Shown here: positions 28,257-37,395 of the stretch, in pieces
Numbering within the stretch: position 1 is the first letter of the stretch
How the letters are laid out: every line of letters starts with the position of its first letter
DNA from: Nitrospiraceae bacterium
GTDB lineage: Bacteria > Nitrospirota > Nitrospiria > Nitrospirales > UBA8639
Assembly: GCA_020632595.1 (NCBI GenBank)
Contig: JACKFF010000001.1
Span: forward strand, 930,001-994,000
DNA: 64,000 nt
Direction: 5' to 3'
The notes under the pieces: generated by a model
The model's input: only the letters and a program-made list of their open reading frames with translations
The model's database searches: none
What the model was told of the DNA's origin: nothing
Program-made: the position numbers and the translations under genes

Positions 28257-29465
28257 TCAGAAAGGATAATTAAGGCCAGCAAATACCGCTCCACCTTCCC
28301 TGCTATACCCCCAATCCACCCGAGCCATAACATTGGGGCGGACAATGGCTCGAAATCCTACTCCAGGAGTAACTTCCCAATCATGAAATTGACGAAATTT
28401 AAAATCCTTATAGGTTCTCCCCATATCCACAAATGGCGTTAACTCACATTCTATACTGACATTGAACATCTTCAGGCCAAATAGATGTATACGTTCCTCC
28501 ACATTAAATGCCACCATGTGTTTATCAATAAACCGATCCCTTCCATATCCTCTCAAGCTGTCTTCTCCTCCCAAGGAACTTTGTTCGTAAAAGGGGATCC
28601 CATCGCCAAAACTTAATTGCAGCATCGCTCTCGCCACAAATATATACCGTTTGGAAGGACTCGGAATCAGGTGCCTGATATCAAACCCTGAACGAAAATA
28701 CATCAGATCCTCTTCTTTCCCAAAGTCAAAGTTCTGCGCTAATTCCCCAAATGCTTCAACTCGGGTACCCGCTGTCGGGGTATTGAGATTATCTCTGGAA
28801 TCATATTGGAACACCAGACGGTGGGCCAAAATCGTCGCACCTTTTATCCCCGGATCCCGGGGGAAACGATCCTTTGTATATGGCTCGTCATCTACACCTC
28901 CCGGTTGAATTTCAACATTTCGAAACCTCTGGTTGACAGATAATCGCGTCACATCATTCAAATGGATACCAAAGTTCCAATGGATTTGAATTTCACGCCC
29001 CGTATAGTTGGATTCATTCCCTTTGGGAGTGGTTTGCCCTAAGCCATAAAACCGCTTGGTCGCATTTTTGAAAAACTGTGCCCCAACATCCACAAAAAAC
29101 AACCCTTCGATAAACCCAGGATCCTGGTAACGAAACTTCAGCTTTCGTTCAATTTCCTCAGTATATGAACCGACTGTCTCCATTTGCCTTCCACCAGACC
29201 AATAATGAAAATAGTTCAAGGTTCCCCGGACTCCTAAAAATGAATTGTGAATCAGCATCGGGGCAAAGAGAGAGCGAAGGTTACCTTCCGCATCTGAATT
29301 CAATGACGGGGCGATCAACCCAAAGTCTTGTCCATCATTTTTGGAAGTGGAAAACGCAGGAACCACAAAAAGAGAATTTTCGGCGAGGACCATGGAGGAG
29401 GGAGAGATAACGCCGCCTAAGGCCAGGCACGACAACACCAGGCCCCACGAACGAAACGATATCAC
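28257..29465 (-). CDS. Omp85/BamA-type outer-membrane beta-barrel without POTRA domains
   Basis: This product of 402 residues has a signal peptide (about 1-28, ending SMVLAEN). Alternating strands run throughout and resemble the Omp85 (surface antigen D15) barrel. The lid-loop motif SLRGYGRDRF near residue 300 corresponds to the conserved VRGF/Y box. The protein ends in the aromatic outer-membrane signature LNYPF. No POTRA domains precede the barrel, unlike BamA (about 800 residues). It starts at GTG behind AAGGAG, which overlaps the mlaC stop, so the two are coupled. Its place after mlaEFDC suggests it completes a lipid path to the outer membrane; that is inference. Confidence 0.8.
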   Translation of the reverse strand: MISFRSWGLVLSCLALGGVISPSSMVLAENSLFVVPAFSTSKNDGQDFGLIAPSLNSDAEGNLRSLFAPMLIHNSFLGVRGTLNYFHYWSGGRQMETVGSYTEEIERKLKFRYQDPGFIEGLFFVDVGAQFFKNATKRFYGLGQTTPKGNESNYTGREIQIHWNFGIHLNDVTRLSVNQRFRNVEIQPGGVDDEPYTKDRFPRDPGIKGATILAHRLVFQYDSRDNLNTPTAGTRVEAFGELAQNFDFGKEEDLMYFRSGFDIRHLIPSPSKRYIFVARAMLQLSFGDGIPFYEQSSLGGEDSLRGYGRDRFIDKHMVAFNVEERIHLFGLKMFNVSIECELTPFVDMGRTYKDFKFRQFHDWEVTPGVGFRAIVRPNVMARVDWGYSREGGAVFAGLNYPF

Positions 29466-29477
29466 AAAACCGACTCC

Positions 29478-30170
29478 TTAGGACGGAGTCCCCAGGTCGG
29501 CTTTTGAACGGAGCTTCTCGAGAAGAGCTTCAAACGATGAGGAGTTAATTATACGAGAAAATTGCCCACGGTAATTTTTCATCAAACTTACTCCATCAAT
29601 CACTACGTCATACACCCGCCACTCTCCATTTTTTTGCAAGAGACGATAGTCCAAGGGTATTTGCACTTTAGGGGACACCACTTTGGTCTGGACTTCAGCA
29701 AATTCCCCCTTTTCGCGTTCTTTGAGGTACTCCACTTCTTCCCCAGAATACCCGTCTACATTGCCGACGTAAGAATTTGCCAAAAACTGCTGAAATAAAG
29801 TCACAAATTCTTGTTGTTGCTCTGCACTTAACCCCTTCCACTGAGAAGGCAGGGTACGCTTGGCCATTTCGGCATAATCAAATCGCTTTCCGATAATTTC
29901 TTCCAGCTTGGCTCTTCGTTCCGTCTCTCTCGCAGGGTCCTTCAACGCTTGATCCCTCAGCACCACAAAAACCTGATCAACGGTTTCCTTGACTGCCCCT
30001 GTTGGAGTACTTCCTCCCCATGCAGCAGTCAGACAGGCAAGAGAAACTACTATCCAGCCAAGAAATATGACCGCCACATTTCTTAAAGAATTTTTAAACT
30101 GCAACCTTTGAAGTTCACCTGCTATTGTCCCCATCTTTAACTCAGGCTTCTTAACCCATTCCCTTTGCAT
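29478..30170 (-). CDS. mlaC: MlaC/HpnM-family periplasmic lipid carrier
   Basis: This product of 230 residues has a long basic leader, then a hydrophobic signal segment at about 32-50. The mature part is the Tol_Tol_Ttg2 fold, with KRFDYAEMAKRTLPSQWKGL and QEFVTLFQQFLANSYVGNVDGY as landmarks, then KVQIPLDYRLLQKNGEWRVYDV. MlaC ferries a lipid across the periplasm. HpnM, named from hopanoid operons, belongs to the same family. GGAGG just before the ATG supports the long N-terminus. It is followed directly by the Omp85-type gene. Confidence 0.9.
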   Translation of the reverse strand: MQREWVKKPELKMGTIAGELQRLQFKNSLRNVAVIFLGWIVVSLACLTAAWGGSTPTGAVKETVDQVFVVLRDQALKDPARETERRAKLEEIIGKRFDYAEMAKRTLPSQWKGLSAEQQQEFVTLFQQFLANSYVGNVDGYSGEEVEYLKEREKGEFAEVQTKVVSPKVQIPLDYRLLQKNGEWRVYDVVIDGVSLMKNYRGQFSRIINSSSFEALLEKLRSKADLGTPS

Positions 30171-30202
30171 ATTTCCTCCACATCCATTACATCAAACAAG
30201 CA

Positions 30203-30649
30203 TCACTCAACATTGCCATGGATAAATTGACTAATCACCTGCTCTAGGTCAATTCCGGACTCAGTGTCCACAATGGTCCCACCAGCCTTCAACCGTTCTC
30301 CCGCCCCGCCGGGTGATAATTCCATGAATTTTTCTCCGATAATGCCACGAGTCTTGATTGAAGCAATCGCATCGTCAAACACCGGGACCCCATCCTGGAT
30401 CGCAAGGACCACTTGAGCCCGATCTTCTTTCAAGCCGATTTTTTTTACTCGGCCCACCTCTACTCCTGCGATTTCAACCGACGCTCCGTTTTTCAAGCCG
30501 GAGGTGGAGGAAAATTCTGCCTGGAGTTCGTAATAGTCCCCTCCAACCAGCTCAAGCTTTCCAAGTTTGATCGCCAAATACCCAAGACAGATGACCCCCA
30601 CCAGCACAAATATTCCGACGATTAATTCAAGTTTTCCACGTTCCATCAT
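30203..30649 (-). CDS. mlaD: MlaD, MCE-domain lipid-binding protein
   Basis: The product has 148 residues, one N-terminal membrane helix (about 8-26) and a single MCE domain (residues about 38-115, with SGLKNGASVEIAGVEVG and TRGIIGEKFMELSPGG). MCE domains form hexameric rings that guide lipids between the permease MlaE and the periplasmic carrier MlaC. The C-terminal stretch (DLEQVISQFIHG) is the usual pore helix. There are about 120 bp between it and mlaF, and 32 bp to mlaC. Confidence 0.93.
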   Translation of the reverse strand: MMERGKLELIVGIFVLVGVICLGYLAIKLGKLELVGGDYYELQAEFSSTSGLKNGASVEIAGVEVGRVKKIGLKEDRAQVVLAIQDGVPVFDDAIASIKTRGIIGEKFMELSPGGAGERLKAGGTIVDTESGIDLEQVISQFIHGNVE

Positions 30650-30772
30650 ATTAATTACGGTAAGGTTAATTGATGATCATTTGGGGCAAGGCCCGGGAAG
30701 GAGAATGCGTATAATTCAGCGTGACACCAATATCCATCTCACCGCCTAACCCACTCTCGAGAGCCAGGAGAT

Positions 30773-31540
30773 TCAGACTGGAGCAAGGTGATTGCCATTA
30801 TTAACCGAAATAAACTCACGCACCACAGGATCGGCAGTCTGCTGAAATTCATCTGAAGGACACATAGCAATAATCTTTCCATTCTTTAACATAGCAACCC
30901 AATCAGAGATAGGGAAGATCTCTGGGATTTCATGACTCACCATAACACCGGTAAACCCAAAGGTTTTATGCATAGCCAAGATGAGATCATGGATGGCATG
31001 GGCCATCAACGGGTCCAACCCCGTCGTCGGTTCATCAAACAAAATAATCTCCGGCCCCATTACCAGTGCCCTGGCCAATCCTGCACGTTTCTTCATTCCT
31101 CCGCTCAGTTCTGCAGGAAATTTATGGCCCATCTTGTCCAACCCTACCCTCTCCAGCATCTCCGGTACCCATCGGCAAATTTCCTGGTCGGTCATCATGC
31201 GTTTTTCCCGCAAGGGAAAGGCGACATTATCAAATACATTCATAGAATCAAACAAGGCAGCCGATTGAAATAACATAGCAAATTTTTTGCGTATGTCATT
31301 TAATTCTTGTTCATTAATATGTGTAAGGTCCGTTCCATCAATAATAACCCTGCCTCGATCAGGGCGAATCAATCCGATGATGTGCTTAAGCATCACACTT
31401 TTTCCCTCACCGCTCGGACCGATTATTGTCGTAATTTTACCTTTAGGAATATCGAGAGTGACCCCTTTGAGCACAGCCTGCCCCCCTAAAGTCTTCTCGA
31501 CCCCCTCCAGCTTAATGACCATCGGTAGACTTGTAGGCAT
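30773..31540 (-). CDS. mlaF: MlaF, ABC ATPase of the lipid transporter
   Basis: The product has 255 residues and is an ABC ATPase with Walker A GPSGEGKS (about 41-48), signature LSGGMKKR and Walker B IILFDEPTTGLDP, then the H-loop MVSHE. MlaF powers MlaE and acts on the cytoplasmic face. The start is uncertain. The ATG at 31540 gives an 8-bp gap after mlaE. A GTG at 31582 would overlap mlaE, and an ATG at 31522 is also possible. None has a strong Shine-Dalgarno sequence. Confidence 0.93.
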   Translation of the reverse strand: MPTSLPMVIKLEGVEKTLGGQAVLKGVTLDIPKGKITTIIGPSGEGKSVMLKHIIGLIRPDRGRVIIDGTDLTHINEQELNDIRKKFAMLFQSAALFDSMNVFDNVAFPLREKRMMTDQEICRWVPEMLERVGLDKMGHKFPAELSGGMKKRAGLARALVMGPEIILFDEPTTGLDPLMAHAIHDLILAMHKTFGFTGVMVSHEIPEIFPISDWVAMLKNGKIIAMCPSDEFQQTADPVVREFISVNNGNHLAPV

Positions 31541-31548
31541 GCCTAACG

Positions 31549-32316
31549 TTACATAAGGACCGAGGTTAAAAAATAGTCCCACACCAAAATAAGAACTGCC
31601 GCCAAGACCACAGATTCCGTGGTAGCTTTTCCTAGACCCTCGGCACTCATTCTCGTGTAATACCCTTTATAGCAGCAGACCCAGCTGATAATCAGGCCAA
31701 AACTAATCGATTTTAAAATCCCCCCATAAACATCTTTCCATTCCACCGCTGATTCGATTGAACTCCAATAGGATCCCCCGCTGACTCCGAGCAGCTTGAC
31801 CCCAACCAGATACCCCCCCCAAATTCCTACCACGTCAAACATAGCAACCAGCAAGGGCACTGAAATAAGCGACGCAACAACCTTGGGAGTAATCAAATAC
31901 TGCAAAGAATTAATCGCCATGGTCTCCAATGCGTCAATTTGTTCGGTAATACGCATAATCCCAATTTCTGCGGTCATGGCTGACCCCGCGCGAGCCGTCA
32001 CCATCAACGACGCTAATACCGGACCTAGCTCACGGATCATGCTTATCGCCACAGCCGACCCTAGCAAACCTTCGGACCCAAACTTCCTCAGGGAATAGTA
32101 CCCTTGAAGAGCTAACACCATCCCGGTAAATAAGGCTGTCAGAATCACCACAAAAGACGACTTGAAACCCACAAAATGCATTTGTTTGATAATTTGAGCA
32201 ATTCTCACCGGTGGCCGGAAAAACCATCCAAACGTCCGTATCAAAAACACAAACATGGCCCCCATTTCTTCTATCAAGAAAAGAGTCCGTTTCCCAATAT
32301 GTTGCAATAATATCAT
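31549..32316 (-). CDS. mlaE: MlaE, permease of the lipid transporter
   Basis: A protein of 255 residues with about five or six membrane helices and the MlaE/YrbE signature (LTARAGSAMTAEIGIMRITEQIDALE-type core, seen here as VTARAGSAMTAEIG near 120). MlaE is the membrane channel through which lipids pass between MlaF and MlaD. Its ATG overlaps the stop of the upstream nucleosidase gene (ATGA), tying the transporter to the hopanoid genes in one transcript. No MlaB (STAS) gene and no MlaA lipoprotein is found nearby. Confidence 0.93.
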   Translation of the reverse strand: MILLQHIGKRTLFLIEEMGAMFVFLIRTFGWFFRPPVRIAQIIKQMHFVGFKSSFVVILTALFTGMVLALQGYYSLRKFGSEGLLGSAVAISMIRELGPVLASLMVTARAGSAMTAEIGIMRITEQIDALETMAINSLQYLITPKVVASLISVPLLVAMFDVVGIWGGYLVGVKLLGVSGGSYWSSIESAVEWKDVYGGILKSISFGLIISWVCCYKGYYTRMSAEGLGKATTESVVLAAVLILVWDYFLTSVLM

Positions 32317-33116
32317 GAAATTTTCGCGCCAGATTTATTGATGGCCATGGAGAACGTAGGGGCTGAAACAATCGAAAAAAAATTTTCAAAAAAACTAGAA
32401 AGTTGGTTTCCTGCCCGCTTCGAATTCCGATACAAACGGAAAATGCCCTCCCAACATCGAGGTGAGGAGAGGACCTGTCCTATACCTCCGACCCACCCAA
32501 ATGGCTTGAGAAATTTATTGAAGTCTACCGGTAAATCCTCGTTAACACCATCAGAAATCGCACGAATAATCAGAAAAGGTAAACCGTGCTGTTTCGCCAC
32601 CTCCCCTATAGCTCCACTCTCCATATCTACAGCCATCGCTCGGGTCTGTTCCCCCAGAATACGTTTTTGTGAAGCCTGTGTCAGCACTTGATTCGTCGTT
32701 ACGAACCGACCACATTGAAGAAGGCCCCCATCCATTAATGGAACTCTTAATGCCGCCTTGACCCACTCAGGATGACACACAATTCGTGGCAGATCAGAAT
32801 CAGAGAACCTCTCTGTAGACTGCCCCAACAGAACCTCTTGACCGATCACCAGCGACCCGATTGGGGAAAAACTGAGAGCGCCGGCAAAACCAGTAGAAAT
32901 GACGACATCCCATGCTTCGCTCTTTAGAATTTGCCGGGTAACCCTTTCTGCCTTTCCTGGACCTATTCCGGTCTTCACCAACAAGACATAGGTTGAGGCG
33001 CCTTGACTCTCTAAGGCAGCATACCCCTGGCGATTGGCAGAACGCACACAGGGAAGAGTCCGACCAACAGCGTTAAACTCTACATGGGTGGCAGTCAATA
33101 TGACGATTCTGGTCAG
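32313..33116 (-). CDS. hpnG: HpnG-like hopanoid-associated nucleoside phosphorylase
   Basis: This product of about 267 residues resembles the nucleoside phosphorylase/MTAN fold. It has a glycine-rich TGIGPGKAERVT turn, then TGFAGAL and the purine-site motif AVDMESGAIGEVA with LIIRAISDGV. In hopanoid clusters HpnG removes adenine from adenosylhopane to give ribosylhopane. It sits directly after squalene-hopene cyclase and overlaps mlaE by 4 bp. The start is non-ATG: CTG at 33116 lies 6 bases after GGAG and restores the first strand (TRIVILTAT). A TTG at 33098 is also open. Futalosine hydrolase (MqnB) is the main alternative. Confidence 0.8.
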   Translation of the reverse strand: MTRIVILTATHVEFNAVGRTLPCVRSANRQGYAALESQGASTYVLLVKTGIGPGKAERVTRQILKSEAWDVVISTGFAGALSFSPIGSLVIGQEVLLGQSTERFSDSDLPRIVCHPEWVKAALRVPLMDGGLLQCGRFVTTNQVLTQASQKRILGEQTRAMAVDMESGAIGEVAKQHGLPFLIIRAISDGVNEDLPVDFNKFLKPFGWVGGIGQVLSSPRCWEGIFRLYRNSKRAGNQLSSFFENFFSIVSAPTFSMAINKSGAKIS

Positions 33117-33179
33117 AGGAGGCTCCTGCCATCGTCGGGGAATGGGAAATACGCAAAAGGCGGGCAGTCAGGACCGAAA

Positions 33180-35348
33180 TTACACAAGCGTACTCTGTCG
33201 TCTGGCCACTTGTGCGGCCTTTCGTAATTGATCGGCCCTTGCTTCCCCGGTTATTTTTACATTCCGGTACATACCCAGGGCCCAGATGGGAAAATATTTA
33301 AAATAGCCATGGTACCGTAAATAGAAGACCCTGGGGAAGCCGGTACCCGTATGAAAAGGCTCATCCCAAACTCCATTTTCACGTTGATGGCGAATGAGCC
33401 AATTGACTCCCCGGACAACACTAATGGAGTCCGATTCTCCAGCTTGAAGGAGGGCCATGAGCGCCCAGGCCGTTTGAGATGCCGCACTTTCTCCTTGCCC
33501 GGCCTTCTCCACTTCAGCATAGGTAACACAGGATTCTCCCCAACCCCCATCAGAGTTTTGAACGGACTCTAGCCAAATCACGGCCTGCTGGACCCATGGC
33601 ACCGTCATATCCATACCTATCGCACGAAGGCCTGAAAGGACACACCAGGTCCCATAAATATAATTGACCCCCCATCGGCCATACCAACTTCCGTTTGGCT
33701 CTTGCTCCTTGCGTAAGAACTCAATTGCAGGACTCACGGCAGGGTGAGACTGGTCAAACCCTAACGTTCCTAACATTTCCAAGCATCGACCGGTTAAATC
33801 GGCCGTACTGGGATCCAAAAGCGCCTGATGATCCGCAAAGGGAATCTTATTGAAAATTAATTTATTGTTATCCTTATCATATGCTCCCCAACCCCCATCT
33901 GATCCCTGCAACGCCAAAGCCCATCGAAACCCTCGTTGAAGGGTTTCGTCGGAACCGAACATTTCGGCAGAATTGATTTTGGCCAATCCTGTCACCACAG
34001 CCGCAGTATCATCGACATCGGGATACCATTCATTTTCAAATTGGAAGGCCCATCCGCCAGACCGAGCTTTTGGAGCCGACACAGCCCAATCCCCCACTTT
34101 TCGACACTGACGGGATCGCAACCAGGCATCGGCACGTTGCAGTGCCGGATGGTCCAGCGCAAGGCCCCGTTCAATCAGCGTATTAATCGTTAAGGCTGTA
34201 TCCCAGACTGGAGAATGACAAGGCTGTAAATGCAGCATAGTGGGCGTTGGGGTGTTACCAGGATTCGAGTAAATTTCAAGTGCTTCTATTTCTCTCAAGG
34301 CTTTTTGAACCAACGGATGATCCGTAGAGTAGCCCAAGGCTCGAAGGGCAAAAATCGAATAGGCCATTGCTGGATAGATGGCACCCAATCCTCCTTCTCC
34401 ACCCATATGTTCAATCATCCAAGACTGTACGCTACTCAAAGCCTTTTTTCGGAGGGCTTTTATGGGATAGGCCTCATATAAACGAAGCAGCCCATCAACC
34501 CACACAAAAAAATTCCGCCAGCTCAGGAGCGTCGAATCCCTGTGCAACGGTGGCACATGAGCATAGTCCACATCCTGACGAGGCTGAAGAAAAAGTTCAT
34601 CAATCCCTTGCTCCTTGGAGATGGTGCACAGAGGTCGATGGGCAAAAATAATTAAGAGGGGGATAATGACTGCACGGGACCAATATGAAACGGCATATAA
34701 ATTAAAATAAAACCATCGCGGGGCTAAGAATATTTCTGGAGGCATACACGGTATCCCGCGCCAATCATATTGCCCGAATAATGCTAAGGTAATCTTGGTG
34801 AAAACATTGGCCTGAACGACACCACCTTTGCGGAGAATTAAACTCCTCGCACGTTGCATCACAGGCTCATCAGGAGAAACCCCGGCCAGCTTGAGCGCAA
34901 AATAGGCCTTTACCGTTGCACTGATATCTGTTGGCCCTCCGAAATAAATCGGCCAACCCCCATCCTCGAGCTGAGTATGAAGTAAATATCGCGTTGCTTT
35001 CCGCTCCCGATCCACATCAACCACATCCAGAAACCGTCGAAGCATGACATATTCAGAGGTCAGGGTTGTATCCGCTTCCAATTCCTCGACCCAAAATCCC
35101 TGTTCAGGATCTTGCATGCTCAGTAACCAGTCCTCCCCTTTTTGAAGAGCTGAATCCAGAGCACTCATATGGCCAAGATTAGCTGTACGCTGGAGGGTAC
35201 GATCCGGAGAAACATCCGGATGAAGGTTATGGGAAACCAGCTTAAGAGGCGGTGGCTTTTGCTTTACACGATAGGGTCCTAGCTTTGGAGTCAGGTTCTC
35301 AAAGATATTCCCCGATAATCGTACTAAGAATTGCTTGAGCAACTTCAT
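33180..35348 (-). CDS. shc: Squalene-hopene cyclase
   Basis: The product has 722 residues, the usual size. It has the catalytic aspartate motif DVDDTA near residues 441-446 and many QW repeats (GGWGAYDKDN, GSWYGRWG, NSDGGWGESC). The enzyme cyclises squalene to hopene/hopanol on the inner face of the membrane. It is the first gene of the hopanoid block. Upstream are 180 bp and a convergent terminator belonging to the sugar dehydrogenase. Downstream, hpnG follows within 65-80 bp. Confidence 0.97.
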   Translation of the reverse strand: MKLLKQFLVRLSGNIFENLTPKLGPYRVKQKPPPLKLVSHNLHPDVSPDRTLQRTANLGHMSALDSALQKGEDWLLSMQDPEQGFWVEELEADTTLTSEYVMLRRFLDVVDVDRERKATRYLLHTQLEDGGWPIYFGGPTDISATVKAYFALKLAGVSPDEPVMQRARSLILRKGGVVQANVFTKITLALFGQYDWRGIPCMPPEIFLAPRWFYFNLYAVSYWSRAVIIPLLIIFAHRPLCTISKEQGIDELFLQPRQDVDYAHVPPLHRDSTLLSWRNFFVWVDGLLRLYEAYPIKALRKKALSSVQSWMIEHMGGEGGLGAIYPAMAYSIFALRALGYSTDHPLVQKALREIEALEIYSNPGNTPTPTMLHLQPCHSPVWDTALTINTLIERGLALDHPALQRADAWLRSRQCRKVGDWAVSAPKARSGGWAFQFENEWYPDVDDTAAVVTGLAKINSAEMFGSDETLQRGFRWALALQGSDGGWGAYDKDNNKLIFNKIPFADHQALLDPSTADLTGRCLEMLGTLGFDQSHPAVSPAIEFLRKEQEPNGSWYGRWGVNYIYGTWCVLSGLRAIGMDMTVPWVQQAVIWLESVQNSDGGWGESCVTYAEVEKAGQGESAASQTAWALMALLQAGESDSISVVRGVNWLIRHQRENGVWDEPFHTGTGFPRVFYLRYHGYFKYFPIWALGMYRNVKITGEARADQLRKAAQVARRQSTLV

Positions 35349-35434
35349 GCGGCAGTTCTTTCAGCGATTCAATTTTGTAATAATGCAATTTTGGGGGAGT
35401 GCTACCAACACAAGAAAGATTCACAAGACACAAA

Positions 35435-35458
35435 AAAGCCCTGCTTAAACAGGGCTTT
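35435..35458 (-). terminator. Intrinsic terminator of the nucleotide-sugar dehydrogenase gene
   Basis: A 9-bp stem, AAAGCCCTG/CAGGGCTTT, has a 6-base loop (cttaaa). On the minus strand the stem ends in T6. It lies 74 bp after the stop of the gene at 35532. Confidence 0.85.
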
Positions 35459-35531
35459 ATAACGAAATACGGCTAGACTGTCAAGTTGTTACCACTTTTG
35501 CCAGGGAATGTGTTTTGTGTGGAAACGCTCC

Positions 35532-36839
35532 TTAGGTTGAAAGCAACACAATACGATCACGTTGTTGCTTCACGTGACGCGTTCCGTTTCGCGTATCAAA
35601 CACCACGGGAGCGTGTTCAACAACAAACTGGTAATCAAAAACAGAATGCGCGGTCAAAATCAGAGCGCACGCACTGCGCTTTAACAATTCAGCATTTATC
35701 TGTTGAGATTTATATTCCTTCCCTTGAATAACAAGGGAAGGAGTAAAGGGGTCAGAATATTGAAGCGTTGCACCTTCATGTTGCAACAGTTCCATGACTT
35801 TTGTGGCAGGCGATTCACGTGGGTCTTCAATATCGGCTTTATAGGTTACTCCCAATACAAAAATGACTGAATCTTTTAAACATTTCCCTCGCTGATTTAA
35901 AATCCGCTGAAGCTTATTCATTACGAAATAGGGCATATTTTCGTTGATCTCCCCCGCCAGTTCAATGAACCTGGTATGGACATCATACTCTTTGGACTTC
36001 CAGGCTAAATAATATGGATCCAGGGGAATGCAATGTCCACCCACGCCAGGGCCGGGATAAAATGGCATAAAGCCAAAATTCTTTGTGGCTGCGGCATCAA
36101 TCACTTCATAAACATTAATATTCATTCGGTCACACAACAAAGTGAGCTCATTCACTAACGCAATATTCACTGAGCGAAAAACATTTTCAAAGACCTTCGC
36201 CATTTCCGCAACACGTGGAGAGCTGAGAGGAAAGATTTTCACGATGGATTGTTCATAAAAGGCTTTGGCAACTTCCCCACAAGCTTTGGTGACACCTCCC
36301 ACCAACTTAAAGGTGTTATGAGTCTTAAACTCAGCATTTCCAGGGTCAACCCGCTCTGGCGAAAATGCAACAAAGAGATCCTTGCCAGCCGTTAAACCCT
36401 TTGCTGCCAAGGTAGGCAAAATGACTTCCTCGGTTGTGCCTGGATACGTGGTACTTTCTAATACAACGAGCATATTCGGATGTGAATAATTGGCAAGATG
36501 CCCAAGAACCTTTACAATCGCCGAGATATCCGGTTCTTTATTTTTGGTCAGGGGAGTCGGGACACAGATAAGTATCACATCGCACTGCTGCAACACGGAG
36601 AAATCAGTTGTCGCCTGTAATTTTTTTTGCTCTACGACTTCTCGTAACTCAGAGTCCACTACATCCAAAATATAATTACGCCCTTGATTCACCATTTCAA
36701 CCTTGGCTACCACTTCATCTATCCCAAACACTCGGAACCCGGCTTTCGCCTGAAGGACGGCTAAGGGCAGCCCCACATAGCCCAATCCAATCACTCCAAC
36801 ATTGGCTGACCGATTTGTTATCTTTTCGAGTATGTCCAC
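35532..36839 (-). CDS. UDP-N-acetylhexosamine / UDP-glucose 6-dehydrogenase family
   Basis: This product of 435 residues is an NAD-dependent nucleotide-sugar dehydrogenase of the WbpA/WecC/TviB type. The dinucleotide fold has GLGYVGLPLA at 18-27. The catalytic Cys lies in GGHCIPLDPYYL near 269. A C-terminal NAD-UDP-sugar domain follows (VLGVTYKADIEDPRESPA). It oxidises a UDP-hexosamine or UDP-glucose to the uronate for surface polysaccharide. The start is GTG with GGAGGGG upstream. No glycosyltransferase cluster is adjacent, so the product sugar is unknown. Confidence 0.9.
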   Translation of the reverse strand: MDILEKITNRSANVGVIGLGYVGLPLAVLQAKAGFRVFGIDEVVAKVEMVNQGRNYILDVVDSELREVVEQKKLQATTDFSVLQQCDVILICVPTPLTKNKEPDISAIVKVLGHLANYSHPNMLVVLESTTYPGTTEEVILPTLAAKGLTAGKDLFVAFSPERVDPGNAEFKTHNTFKLVGGVTKACGEVAKAFYEQSIVKIFPLSSPRVAEMAKVFENVFRSVNIALVNELTLLCDRMNINVYEVIDAAATKNFGFMPFYPGPGVGGHCIPLDPYYLAWKSKEYDVHTRFIELAGEINENMPYFVMNKLQRILNQRGKCLKDSVIFVLGVTYKADIEDPRESPATKVMELLQHEGATLQYSDPFTPSLVIQGKEYKSQQINAELLKRSACALILTAHSVFDYQFVVEHAPVVFDTRNGTRHVKQQRDRIVLLST

Positions 36840-36948
36840 TGATCCCCTCCTCTTGAGGTCATGTTAACCGATTCAGTTAAAGATCGGGGAAAATCAACTT
36901 TTCTTGAGTTGGCTCCCGTTAAATGCATAGCACACTGACACAACAAAA

Positions 36949-37395
36949 CTAGGAAGACACATCATTCGTCACATTTGTGAGGATCTTTCCCTCATTGATG
37001 GTCCACACGTCGCAGGTTGCATCTCCATCAATGTTTCCAATTGCAACCGCCGTAAAGCCTAATGCACTCACAGAATCCAAATTCGGGTCGGTACAACCGG
37101 GAGGTAATGTTCCAAGATTGGCATTGCCGATTTTATAAAAATATCGCTGCGATGACCCACTCATGGCAAATCCAATAGCATTAAAATCATCTACATACCC
37201 ATTATTTTCAGCAAAATAGGCAATTTCTGCGGTATGGATTGCCACCAAATTGCTTTTAGCCTCGGTTTGTTTGGCTTTGGCTTGGTAACGCAAAAAATTA
37301 GGAATGGCTATCGTCGCCAAAATTCCAATAATGGCCACCACAATCATCAGCTCCGTTAAACTGAAACCCTTTTGATCGTTGAGTTGAGTCAGCAT
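36949..37395 (-). CDS. pilA: Type IV pilin (PilA-like)
   Basis: The product has 148 residues. The prepilin leader is MLTQLNDQKG, with cleavage after Gly and the mature start FSLTELMIVVAIIGILA. Glu 5 of the mature protein is present. The rest is a single hydrophobic helix and a small globular head with two Cys (PPGCTDPN and DATCDVW) that could form the D-loop disulfide. I chose the ATG at 37395 because GGAGGT lies 9 bases upstream; the open frame reaches 37479. No other pil genes are nearby. Confidence 0.93.
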   Translation of the reverse strand: MLTQLNDQKGFSLTELMIVVAIIGILATIAIPNFLRYQAKAKQTEAKSNLVAIHTAEIAYFAENNGYVDDFNAIGFAMSGSSQRYFYKIGNANLGTLPPGCTDPNLDSVSALGFTAVAIGNIDGDATCDVWTINEGKILTNVTNDVSS

